Shown: positions 1 to 16,500 of the stretch, piece by piece
Position numbering within the stretch: the stretch's first letter is position 1
Layout: each line of letters starts with the position of its first letter
NCBI RefSeq assembly: GCF_002775205.1
Contig: NC_036450.1
Location: 11,179,479 to 11,243,478 of the forward strand
DNA from: Xiphophorus maculatus
Taxonomy: Eukaryota; Chordata; Actinopteri; Cyprinodontiformes; Poeciliidae
Length of the DNA stretch: 64,000 nt
Direction of reading: 5' to 3'
Notes under the pieces: generated by a model
What the model saw: only the letters and a program-made list of their open reading frames with translations
Told to the model about the DNA's origin: nothing
Databases searched by the model: none
Program-made: the position numbers and the translations under genes

Positions 1-1476
1 GAAGATGAGAAAATGACTGTATTTTCCTAGAATTAATATTTATGTTAGAAAAAGGTTAATCAAATATTAACCATTTAACCAACGGCTGTAATTAATTATT
101 TAACTTCTAGACGACTCATCAATGCATTGGTTATAATATCTAACATCGTAATTAAGCTTAAACTGTTGAAGCTGATTAGGAAACTAAAAGCAGCCAAAAA
201 GCTGTCAGTTTCACTGCATTGAAAAGGAAACTCGTTTTAAGGCCCATATCTGAGTTTTGGTCCAATTTTTTTTTTTATATCAAAGAAGCAAGAGCCAAAC
301 TGGGGATAAAAAGCAACAAAAATCAATGAAAGCCAAAAGTCTAGAACCCATCCAGATAATCGGTCAGCTTTTGGTAACTGACTACCACCAATTGCATCTA
401 GTAAAGGAAATCTTTCTTTTGCTCCAAAAGGTGCTGCTGTTCATCTCTGTCAGTGAAAGTTGAATTCATCCTGGAACAGGCAGCTGCTTGGTCAGTTGGT
501 CACAATATGCGATAGCCTAAGTCTTCTCAGACCTAGGCTATCATATATTGAGATTCCTTATTTTGGATTTGGAACCAGCTTACTGTCTTGTTTGATAATG
601 TTAGAAATTAGAAAACCTATGTCAGTAGGGCAACACATGTAGCACTTAAATCTCCTTTTAATAGGTGTGTCTACGTAGAAGGGCAGATTTTCAATGACAC
701 AAGTCTGTACATTCACAGAGAACTACCTTTGGCAAATTGCTGATAAAGCTAAACCCCTTTCAAGTGTTCTTTTGTTTTATTTAATTAAGATACCATGATG
801 GATGTGTATTTGTGCATTTCTGTTGATTTAATAGTTTTCTGAAGCATTTATGTTATACATCTCATATTTAAACTGACCTTACTTGAGACAAATGTAAGTT
901 TCTTATGAAGGATGGAAAAAGCTGCCACAAATTTGAACAAATGCACAGAGGTCAATGTGCATTTCAGTAGTAGTAGTCCTGAATGCTTCCTTACAAAAAT
1001 TGAGTTGTACAGGTTAAAGCTGGGTATGCAGCTTTGTTATTGATTCTATACTGTCGGTTAATTAGCTTTGTGGTTAGGGCAGCCTGGGAAAAAAAAGAAG
1101 AAAAAAAAAGCAGTGTATCTTTCAGTAGCATTGCCATCTTTGCTGTCTTTCCTTGTGTTTTTGTTTTATGGATTCACTTCTACAAACTGCGGACCTTTGG
1201 ACTTAGAGAACAAAAGACATGTAATTAGATTCAACCAGATTTCTTCAAGAGAGTTTCATCACAAAGCCGTGGAGATAAACCATACTAAGAATTCTTTGAT
1301 TGAAAAACAAGAACATCATAGAAACTTTTGATTTCTTCTCATTTATCCTCTGTATTTTAACATTATATGAAATCATTTTGATGTATTTAATAGTTTTATT
1401 GGTATGTATAATACTATGGGATCTAGATGTCATCAAGTTTATGCCTGCTTGTGTCCTGAATTTTTGTTCACCCTAG
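1..1476 (+). other. epha5: epha5 intron, no further exon seen
   Basis: This AT-rich intronic sequence precedes the first recognisable kinase exon. I looked for the preceding Eph exon, which encodes the hinge region, and did not find it, so it lies left of the window. The only structure I see is a hairpin at 505-546, listed separately. Short open frames here have no family resemblance. Confidence 0.6.
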
Positions 1477-1544
1477 AAAAACGATGGTCAGTTCACGGTT
1501 ATCCAGCTGGTTGGTATGCTGCGGGGCATTGCATCCGGCATGAG
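1477..1544 (+). CDS. epha5: epha5 exon: kinase, start of C-lobe
   Basis: The exon follows a CAG-type acceptor (CCCTAG) and ends at a GTAAAC donor. It encodes KNDGQFTVIQLVGMLRGIA then SGM, and the last two bases (AG) complete an Arg codon with the next exon. This is the highly conserved Eph segment before the catalytic loop. Confidence 0.85.
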
Positions 1545-1589
1545 GTAAACATTGTTTTGACACAAACACATCTTGAGTGAACTTGCTAA

Positions 1590-6463
<4,874 letters not shown>

Positions 6464-6657
6464 GTTATAAAAGCAGTAGAAGAGAGCTACAGGTTGCCTG
6501 GCCCGATGGACTGCCCCGAGGCCCTGTACCACCTGATGATGGACTGCTGGCAGCGGGAACGCAGCAGTCGGCCTAAGTTTGATGAAATAGTTTGTCTACT
6601 TGACAAGTTTATTCGCAACCCATGTTCATTAAAAAAGTTGGTCAATTCCTCACACAG
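6464..6657 (+). CDS. epha5: epha5 exon: end of kinase and linker
   Basis: After a CGGCAG acceptor the exon reads [20 protein letters not shown], then [19 protein letters not shown] and [14 protein letters not shown]. This completes the kinase fold, including the conserved WQRERSSRP region. It ends in the linker (KKLVNSSH) with two bases of an Arg codon before GTATGG. The phase matches the next exon. Confidence 0.9.
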
Positions 6658-7255
6658 GTATGGCAGGACAGTCTACACCACAAATTATATTAGACAAAAA
6701 CTGCTAATTAAATCAGCTTTGACATTTTGTACACTTCGGTAGAAACATTAGAAAAGTCTATTAAAAAGCATTACTTCAATTTAATGTTTAGAATTTCCCA
6801 TTATCTATGTATAATTCATCTCTGTATAATGGCATAAAGTTGCTTATGAATGCCATGCAGACACCAAATGGCCTTTTTTTTCTTTGTAAAGATTTACAGT
6901 GAACTTCTACATGCATACAAATTGAAGCATGCTTAATAAATTAAGTTAGCACCATGTCTAATATACAATGACATGTGACAGCTGTCAAGATTAAAGGCCT
7001 GCCTATAAGCCCAGACCTTTTTCCACAGCAGACTCCCGTTCCTTCTGTAGCATGGAAAATGTTGTTACCTACTGTGAATGTTTCATTTGATAGCATGGGG
7101 AGCTCTATTTGTCACCACCAAGAGTGAGCTGAATGATAAAGACTTTTGAGGGGGAAAGCATTTGCAGCTTTGTGTGGTGGTGCATAGCTTGCATTATCTG
7201 TGAAGCCTCACAGGTAACTCTTGGGACTGATGGGTTGAGCTGTGGGCTATAAAAT

Positions 7256-7258
<3 letters not shown>

Positions 7259-7293
<35 letters not shown>

Positions 7294-7315
7294 GTGTGTG
7301 TGTGTGTGTGCGTGT
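7259..7315. repeat. (TG)n microsatellite in epha5 intron
   Basis: A near-continuous TG dinucleotide run, interrupted by two CG steps, lies in the intron before the SAM exon. It is length-variable by nature and has no inferred function. Confidence 0.95.
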
Positions 7316-7540
7316 ACATGTCTGTACACATCTAGGTCTTACAATTTATAATAATATTATGAAATGCATCCTTTTGTCTACTTGAACCACATGTGCTTAA
7401 AATTATTTGAAGAATTTCTCTTTGTTTCACAGTAATCGGTTTTGAGGAGGCCGTGCACTGATTCTCTGCAGAAATGTCGTTTGTAGTGGATAAATTATGT
7501 TTCTGGAATTGTTTTCTTATAATCTCCGTCCATGTGCTAG

Positions 7541-7705
7541 GGTTTCCAACTTGTTAGTGGAGCATGCCAGTGTAGAGGGAGACTGCAGTACTCGAAGCAA
7601 GACTATAGGAGAGTGGCTCGACTCCATCAAGATGGGCCGGTACACAGAGCTCTTCATGGAGGGTGGCTACTCTTCACTCGAAACAGTTGCTCAAATGACA
7701 TCAGA
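7541..7705 (+). CDS. epha5: epha5 exon: SAM domain, first part
   Basis: The exon starts after GTGCTAG and ends before a GTAAGA donor. It encodes [14 protein letters not shown], a short variable linker, then [20 protein letters not shown] and [15 protein letters not shown]. These are the first helices of the SAM domain, a protein-interaction module at the receptor tail. The conserved Tyr in GRYTE is in place. Confidence 0.9.
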
Positions 7706-7883
7706 GTAAGACCACTGGCATATTGAAAGGCACTGTAATGTTTTTTTTCTTCTTCTTTTTTTCGTTTTGGATAATATAAATAAGATATATTTTAATTAAA
7801 AAATCGATGACTCATGGTTTAAAGTTTTATGTCATCAGATAACATTGTAAATACCATTCCAACGTTTGCTCACTGTGTTTCAG

Positions 7884-7995
7884 AGATCTCCGGAGAGTAG
7901 GAGTAAACCTGGCTGGACACCAGAAAAAAATTATCACAAGTATTCAGGAGATGAGAGTCCATATGAACAGCACCAACTCTACTGTAAACATCTGA
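7884..7995 (+). CDS. epha5: epha5 last coding exon: SAM end and C-terminus
   Basis: The exon follows TTTCAG and encodes [20 protein letters not shown] then [16 protein letters not shown] and a TGA stop. The terminal V-N-I fits a hydrophobic-x-hydrophobic PDZ-binding tail, as Eph receptors usually have, although the last dozen residues differ from typical EphA5 tails. Confidence 0.88.
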
Positions 7996-9582
7996 TGCAT
8001 ATGTACAGGCATGCACACAAATCAGACATCCATATGCGCACATGAGTTAAAATCGATATTTTGGACCTAGCATGAAATCAAAGAACTGTTGGACCTAGAA
8101 TGGCTTAGCACTTTGTGGAGATAAGGAAACCCTATGTTCTATGGATCTACACTTGATGAGCTGCAATTTGGTGAGTTTTGTGTGTGGAGCTCGTGGAGAT
8201 ATAATACACTGCAGAGCTAAAACCAAACTGAACTGGACTGAACGGTGCTATGCGAAGGACTAAGGAAGGCAAACAAAGCTGGGTCTATGGGATGTTTTTC
8301 ATTTGACTTTTCCCAATTTTCTGGAATTTCCAGATTCTTACATGATTTGCACTGTTTGGATTCTCAGATCAAACTAGAAACAGAGATTTGGCCCCTTTTT
8401 GGCTGTATCACATTGGAGTTTTCATAAAGTGGGCTCAAAATGGAACTTTTTTAATCTGTCTCAGGTGAGACGAGCCCACCTGATCGGAACAGAACTTATT
8501 CACTAGCCATAGCTTTGGACGTACACTACCTTTTACAAGTCACTGAGTTGAAAAGAAAATCTCCGGCAGGGCACAAATGATGGACCAAGAGCATAATTAT
8601 TACAAGTGTGAGCTGTTGGTTTAGCATATTGATAAAATTGTTTGTTTTTGTTGTTTTTCTGTCTCTGGGAGGTCTTAATGCCACAAAACTTCACCAACAG
8701 TCTTGCTGCATAACTAATTTACTTTTAAATGTGATTCTCCAGCGTAAAACAAGTCATGAAAGAAATGGTCATGGAATAAAGACCATACACTTTAGGTTAA
8801 AGCTGATGTAAGGCAACAAATGAGCCTTCTTTGGTTATTTGGGAATGTTCTTTTGCCTGAATGTGAACATTGGTAGAATATGGCAATAATCTATCTAGTC
8901 TTTAAACCCAGCTACTGAATAATGCCAGAGATTGTAAAACATTTAGATGACAAGCCTGAAAGTCTTTAAAGACTTAAAATTCCCTTTTAAAATCCTTCAT
9001 TTATTCAAATCCAGAAAATTATTCTAAACTTCAGTTGGTTTATTTCAAAAATCAGATACTTGACAGATGCATGTTTTAATAAAATATTAGAGATTTTGCA
9101 AGCCCTTGCCGTAACAGCATACATGATTTGCATATTTTCAACCCATGCTGGAACATTTCACATGTAAGCAAGAACCTTTGCTTATTCTTTAATTGTTTGC
9201 TTAGAAGTATTCAGAATTAACAGACAAATCTCTCTGCCAGTGAAACTCAACTGGAGTGATTTATCATTCTTTTTAGGAGTTTCATGGAAAGTTGAGAAAA
9301 TCTTCATGGAAATATTGAATACTTTGTGTTGGCCCTGCCTGTCATAATCTGAGTGACTTTTTCCCCATCTGATGAATCTAATGGGATCGTTTAATGGTGT
9401 TCTGGTTTGAAACCTTTACAGGATCCCAAAGCAGCTTTCTCTGGTCGGGAGTACATTTAGCGGTATTTACCAAGCCTTCACTTAGAAACCGTAACCTTCA
9501 GGTACCACAGAAAACCCTCGGTAATCTGTTTAGTTCACCGCGCCGCAGAGTATCTCTTCCACGCTTGTGTGCCACACCGCAA

Positions 9583-9626
9583 TAAACCTCACTCTAACAG
9601 GACTGCTGTAAAAAAAAAAAAAAAAA
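9583..9626 (+). other. AATAAA followed by a 16-nt A run (retrocopy tail or early poly(A) site)
   Basis: An AATAAA hexamer about 20 nt upstream of a run of roughly 16 A residues looks like a reverse-transcribed mRNA 3' end. The ~220 nt before it are more GC-rich than the surroundings. I could not recognise a parent gene or target-site duplications. It could equally be a proximal epha5 poly(A) site beside a genomic A run. Confidence 0.4.
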
Positions 9627-11186
9627 GAAGGCAATATTGATAAACTTGATAATCATTTATTTATTTGTACTTGTTTAAAAAAATGGTGTGGACAGTTTTG
9701 TTATTGTGCTTTCTCATGGACTACTGAGCAGCTCCCTACATGTCTTTTCATGTAAATAATGTACTATACATTTAAAGCAGGGAGCATTGTTCCTTTGTTT
9801 ACCGTCATGTGGACAACTTGACATTATACATCTCAGAGTAGGTCAGTGGTGACTGATACTATGAAGCTGAAATTCTGCTTGAATGTCCTGGTGGGGGCTA
9901 ACGGCACATTTATCTCCTACCGGCCATTTTAAAAGGGATGTGCAGAAAGAGCAGATTTATCCTTCTTTTTGTTTGCTTGTTTTTGGTGTTTGCATTTTGT
10001 TTAAAGTTCCAGTGAAAAGCAGAGGAATACATTACACGAACCATATTTTTGCTTCCCCTATTTTATGGTTTAAAAGTAAATGATGTCAGTAATTAGTCAA
10101 GTCTGTGCTTTACTTAAACTTCAGTATAGCATAATTTCATTGTGAATTATTACTAAATCTTGACCCCTCTGACTGCAGTATCCACAACAATGAGAAGTAT
10201 TCACACTAGATCTATGTTTGCAGATGACTTGCTTCTATATGTCTTTGTCCATTTAATGTAAAGCTTTGGCATAAAGTTGGGAATGAATATTTCTTTCTGT
10301 TTAGAGATGGTTTTACTTGACCATATGAAAGCACATTACAAGAATATAAGGTTTTAAAGGGTTGTTCCACTTTTTTGAAGAGCATGTTTAGCTTTTAAAC
10401 ACATAAATCCGTGCTTACAGATCAATAGTTCAAGTGTTGATTGTGGAAAATGGATAACTTACTGCTGTAAAGTATCAGTTGATTGAATGTAAGATGGGGT
10501 TTTTTCACATTTGAAGTTCTCCAAGGGTTGATTGTGTCTCTAAGAGTAAAAATGGTCCAACTGAACGTTTTCTTCCAGGAAGCATAGCATCTGCATAGTC
10601 TCTTTAGTCTTCTCATTAGTTGTGTAGCTTTTGTCTTGTAGATTCAAAGTCTTTTAATTTTACTATAATTTTTCAAGCTATTATTTTGTAACATTTTTAA
10701 ACTTTTTTTTTTTATATATAAAGGCAGCAGTTAAAAAATTATTTTAAGAGAATACAAGAAATGCAGTAAACACTTGTAGACTACTGTGGCTATGCAGATT
10801 CAACAGGAGTGTTGAATAACTTAAATCAAATTGTAATGTTTTCAGCTGTTGTACAACCTCTCTTTCTGGCTTAATGATAAACTTAAATTCCACGCGTGGT
10901 GCATGAACAACTGGTGAGTAATACAGCCATATAAGTGCCTCGCATCTTCTAAGCACTGTTGTTTCCTCTCCTGTCAAAATATTTTGTCCTAACTGTGCCC
11001 CAACTTTGTACAATATTCATTTTTTTGCCAACAATGTCTACAGGCAATAAGAAGAATGTCAGACAAGGTGTATGTTGGAACTAATTTAATTTGCACTTTA
11101 TGGGAAATTATTTTTTTCTTTGACTGCAATGTCTATACATGACTTAACTTTTAGTTATTAAATATTTACTTTGTAATCCATTTCCT

Positions 11187-11203
11187 GATGATGATGATGA
11201 TGA
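11187..11203. repeat. Short (GAT)n repeat
   Basis: About six GAT/ATG trinucleotide units lie in the inferred epha5 3' UTR. Confidence 0.8.
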
Positions 11204-13495
11204 TATCACTTCATACTGTCAATGCTTCCCTGGACATAAAAGTTGACAGCTAAGCACAAAGAGTTGGTAATATTTTTCAAAGAAATTAAAGCTATGGAAC
11301 TGTTGATATATAGAGCACCATTTTCTTGTGTATGACACATCACACCTTCAAGATTCAAGCACAAGGTTTTACAAAAACCTGTTTGGACAGTATGTGGATC
11401 ATGACTTTTTATAAAAGATCATTACCACAAGTTCTTGATGTCAACAAACTTCTTCCAGACATTAAATCTCACCATTGTAGAATTATTATAATTATTTCAC
11501 CCACATAAAGTGAAGAAAGTGTGAAATTGGGCATAACTACATTGTTAAGATGATGGTCTGCAAATATTTTGTTTGTATTTTCTCTCTGCAGTGTGCTGTT
11601 GTAGTTCTACATTTTCTGGGAGACAACAAAATCCATGAATTGCTGAAGAATTAGGCAGTAGTCAGCTAACATCAAAGTATGAAGCCTAAATTTGGAGCCA
11701 AATTTAAATTTCAAAAGGTAATTTTAGTCAAAATAGGAGATTCTTTTTAATATACAAATATGGTTTTGGTGCTCTTTTTCTTAAAATAAAATCCATGAAT
11801 GCAAATGCAAGGTGTGGAAAAAATTGTGGTGGTAGTGCAGAAGCAATAATAATGATCAATATCAAGACAAATGTGTATACAGAGACACACGGGAAACAAC
11901 AAGATCACACTTGCATCTGAAAAGTTCTTTTCTTTAAACATCCTGAACAAAACATCTGAAAACCTATCTATTAAACAAAACGTTTACCCCAGGGAACAGG
12001 GTTGTTATTGTAATAACACACACATTTTTTCTGTTTTAAAATCTGATTTCCTCAGACCTCCAATTTATGACATTTCTTTGAGCAAGATATTTACATTAAG
12101 ATAGTGAATGAAGTTAAAGGCTGAAACTTACTTCCATTTGCAAGGATGTTTGAAATAAACTGGAACTTGATTGATCTTTCCAGTGGCCAATTTTTATCAC
12201 CCCAAATGCTAATGAGGTGGGTGGCTATTATAGTAGTTTATGCCATGTAAAGACACAATGTGGATGAACAAAAAACACTTATTGTGGGCTGAAAGGCAAA
12301 CAGTTTCTTTTTCTCTTTTTGTTTTTTTTGGAAAGGTAACATTTAATTTCCAAGTCTGCAAATAAAAGATTTTGTGCTAGAGGCCCTCCCACTTTGCTTA
12401 TTGCTCTCAGGAAGTGGAAAGTGGGAATGTTCTGTGTGGTCAATGGGGGAATAATGTGCAGCTTTCTATCAAAATGTACAAAAAACAGGTTTGCGCTGAT
12501 GTTTTTGCAGATCATCAGTTATTATCAGTAACTCACGCATTATGGTTTTGAACAACTGAATAACTGTTGTTTCATTGAAAGCACAGTAAAAAAAAAAAAT
12601 TGGCTATTGATGTGCTATTGGTTTGTCTTGGAAATTGTATTGTGTATTATGTTTGTGTTGATGTTTTTGTAGTGTCCTATCAAATTCTATATTTTTGCAA
12701 TAAAACTTGGAAAAAATAAACCTTATGTAATGTAACCATCTATGTCTAAACCTGCACCACCTTTGTTTGTCAATGGGTGTTTTTATTGTTGCTTAGGATA
12801 AGTATCAATCTCAGTAATTGATGTCACCACATTTGACAATTTGTCAGTTGTCTTTGAAAGCATCATCTCTGTTGACTCACTTAGCCAGAAAAATAATAAA
12901 ACCCTTTTTAAGGACAGCTCAGTTAAAACATTTACTTAAGCTTACTGTTCCACTTCCACTGTATACATTACTATTATTTAGTAAATGAGTCGGTAGGTAT
13001 TGTAAAATTTGATTTATCATCGACGTCATTGTCCCCACTAAGGTTAAGATCATCCACTGATAAGTTAAAAAAAAAAAAGGCAAGAAATTACACTCCAAGT
13101 TCTCTCCGATATCCATAAAGAGACTTCGCACATTTAACTTGCAACTAAGTCATGCGAGCAAATCATTTTCTAAAATCTTTAGCAAAACCATCAACAAAGC
13201 TTATGCCTCGTTTGCCATGGTTGACAGAATAACAAACCTTTCTGTGACTATCTGAGCTGAATTCTGGTGTGTAGGTTCCTGTAGTTCTTGGAAGATTATT
13301 CACATTTCACTGATAGAGGTATAGTCAATCAACATCACTCCACATAGAAACAAGAAAGATATTTGCCTAAACAGAACAACACCAAGCATAACAATGGTCT
13401 CTTTGAGATGGGAAGCTAATATCTACTAACATGGTGTTCTGTCTCTCTGGTTTGACCTTTTTCAATTAGTCATTTTTTCAGAGTTGTAATCAGTT

Positions 13496-13570
13496 AAAAT
13501 TCAATTGAAATTTTTTACATAGCACCAGTTCACAACAAATGTAATTTTGAGACTCTTACAAAAAGAAATG
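13496..13570 (+). repeat. Dispersed teleost repeat fragment (copy 1)
   Basis: The fragment contains the recognisable core AGCACCAGTTCACAACAAAT preceded by TTCAATTGAAAT. The same core, slightly diverged, recurs at 18622-18703. This sequence is a common short interspersed pattern in fish genomes; the family is not assigned. Confidence 0.5.
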
Positions 13571-16500
13571 TAATCACATACATTGGAGTTGATCCTAATT
13601 ATCAAATGAAATCAAGGACTTGTATCAGAATAGTTGTTGGCATTCACCATTCCTTCTACTTCTGGTGAAGGAACTATTGCCAATTATTACTTTGTACAAC
13701 AACACTTTTAAAATTCTAAGTAAACCCTTTAACTCAGATTATCAAAAGGCTGCCAACATTTCTGAATCCAATAAATGCCAAGACACATGTTGTAAAAAAT
13801 GAGATGGAGCAAATAGTTTTACTCACCAGGCAATTTCTTTGTGCATTTCTAATATTTACACTGCTTCATACGTAGACAACCAAAAGTTACCAGTTAATTT
13901 TCTGTGTTGGCCAAAGATACTTAAGGTCATTACAATTTTAAATTAATGTATCTGATTGCAATAGCTGTGTAAGTATTTACTGAACATCACTCTTATTGAA
14001 ATGATCCCAATGTAGTCGAGATTGACGTTGAAAAATTGGTGTAAGATTACAGAACCCAAAGTGCTTGGAAAAAAGACAACTTAAAATGTTTCCAAGCAAT
14101 GCAATTAGACATGGTTTGTTGGTTGTTTAGACACCATCTGTCAGGATAACAAGGGAGCCACTTCCAATGTTTCCCCCCCTCTTCTGCTTATTGGAAGGTT
14201 GGGTAACAAAGGGATGGAGAATGAATAAATGAATGTAAAATTTCTGATTTAGAGAGAAAAAATGAACACTCCCCGATATATTGTCAGTTGATGTTTTTTA
14301 TCGTTCTTTTTGTCTTTAATGTAGCCTCCACATTGGTAGCGGTGCAGCATGCAGAAAGCAGGGAATAGATGGTTCATTGTTAGGTCACAGTGATAAGGAG
14401 TTGAGGAGTTCTATGAAATGCAGTAAGTTTTTAAATCTGATGATGCAAGTCTTGGTAATGTCTGCTGGATGCAGTGAAAATAACTGCTGATGTCAGCAAC
14501 AATAAAGAGGCGATGTTATCCCTTTCTCATGTAACAGCCGGCAATGTGACAGCTTCTGCAACAATAAACATTTAACAATGGCTGATTTTTGTGAGCTTCA
14601 ACGTTTAATGAAAAATTCATTTTAGTTGGAATGTTTCTTTTAGATTTATCTACAAAACTGCAATTAAGATATTTATCCTTGTACTAACTGTTTGTTGTAA
14701 TCTCTGTTAGTACATTTAATTTAATTTCAGTCATTTAACACTGGCTTTATAAATGTATCTTTGATGTTTGCAGTCGCCTTGAAAAACGTGTGAAGGTGAC
14801 ATTCAAGCCCAGCCAGTGCCACAGCAGTTAATATGCAAATATCAGCCCCACATTGTTGTGTACGTGTGCAAATCTATGTACGTGTGATATGTCAAATCAA
14901 ACCACGCTGATCTCTGGGGGAATCCACTGCCTGCCTGGCTTAAGGTTATTATTACACCCAGACACAAAAAGTGTCAGAAAGTGTGAAATTAGCCATCGCA
15001 TCAGCATGGCTATTACCAAAACCTCTGTATCAGCGGCTCGAGGAAAGACCTGCAAGGGGTGTGTATGTGAAGGTTGGGATTGCATTGGGGCCAAATTCCC
15101 ACTGGTGCTGACTTGTATTGTTTTCAGATGGACAGACAGGTTTGTGACTGCACTGGCCTCAGTCTCTAAGCTTCTCTAAGCTTCCATGTCTTCCTGTTTG
15201 TTCATCCCACTCTGTTCTAACCAGCTAACTGGTCTGGTGTTGTACGCATATCTGCATGACATTTAGTGTGACTTTATTAGGACCTACTGGCTTTCTCTCT
15301 GATTTCCTTTACATTTTGCTGAAGGCTGTCATAGTGTCTGACTAAAGTCAGGTGTCCCAGGGCACAGTAAAGTAATTTTCTCTTGAAAAGGTGTCAGTGG
15401 TCGAAGTGTCCCCTGGGTCATTTGGAAATCATTGCAGAGGTGCCTCTTTAATCATCGTGGATGACCTTCAGTAGAACCTTAACTGTCACTTTAGGTGGGG
15501 TTGTCTGGTTGTCTGTGAATATATGAGATAAAATGGCCCCCTTCCCTTCAGGTTAATTCGCACAACTCGTTGTATAAAATCATGCTGGATGTACTTCTAT
15601 GTCCCTGCTTGATTTATTGCTGCCAATTATAACTTTACTGCCCTTTTTATTGTGTGATTATAGAAGTTGGAGACAAAAAACACCACCAATAGTGAAGACT
15701 TGAAAGAGGTGGGGTCTATTATATAAAGGCTTGCTAGAATGTTTTTTGACTGAAATCAAATGTTCTGTGACTGAAACAAAATAAAAAGTAAGCATGTTAT
15801 TCATTAGTTCAAAGGTTCTGGTTTTCAGCTGAAACTAAACAAAAAAAAAAAAAAAGCCTCATCTGGTCTTCACAATTTTGAATCAAATCACTTTACAGAA
15901 ATTGAGCCAAAAAATAAAAGATTTTTGGCTGCAGCTTCATTCCACATTTTGTATATCTCTTGCTGCTCTGTAAACTGACATTTGTGTGATCACTGTCCAG
16001 ATTTATTACCTGTCTTCAGGTACACTTCAGTTTTGGTAAATCTGCCTAGGGTGACCGTTAATAAATCATGCCATTCTGGTGTTGCTTGTTGATCTCCAGA
16101 TTATGTTGATGTATTTTTAACGTGTATTGTGGCAGCAGCACAAACTAAGATGTAGCTGGTGGAAATGGAAGCTAAACAACTAGGTATTCACAGATATTGG
16201 TGAACAATCTGGCAATCCTTCAGAGACCTGCTGGACCTCCTGTGTAGTGTTGTGGTGTGCTAATGAGATTTAGGTCAAGAATTGCATGAACTACCCTACA
16301 GCACAGTATTCACTGCACTGCTGCACATCATTCGCACTACTAAACAAAGGACTCCAAATTATTGGCACAATGGCCTTGTTTCTATTTTCACACTAATAGG
16401 CAACAATGATAGCTTTTCTATAGTAGCATGGAAAGCAAACTGCCAAAATGTCTGCTTTTATAAAGGAAATCTTCATGATGATCAGTTGGAGCAATTACTT

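Larger units (their letters stand above)
7996..12720 (+). other. epha5: epha5 3' UTR (inferred)
   Basis: About 4.7 kb of AT-rich sequence without another gene follows the stop. It ends with AATAAA hexamers at about 12699 and 12715, which I take as the distal poly(A) signals. Mammalian EPHA5 also has a 3' UTR of several kb, so the length is plausible. A separate AATAAA plus A-run occurs near 9583-9626. The true end needs transcript data. Confidence 0.5.

Noticed and set aside
505-546. Hairpin considered as a microRNA precursor
   Set aside because: The arms are only about 20-26 nt and the loop is 4 nt, so a standard Drosha/Dicer precursor is unlikely. It is kept only as a structural observation.
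1068-1331. 87-codon open frame in the epha5 intron
   Set aside because: It begins in an A-rich run and has no Eph or other domain similarity.
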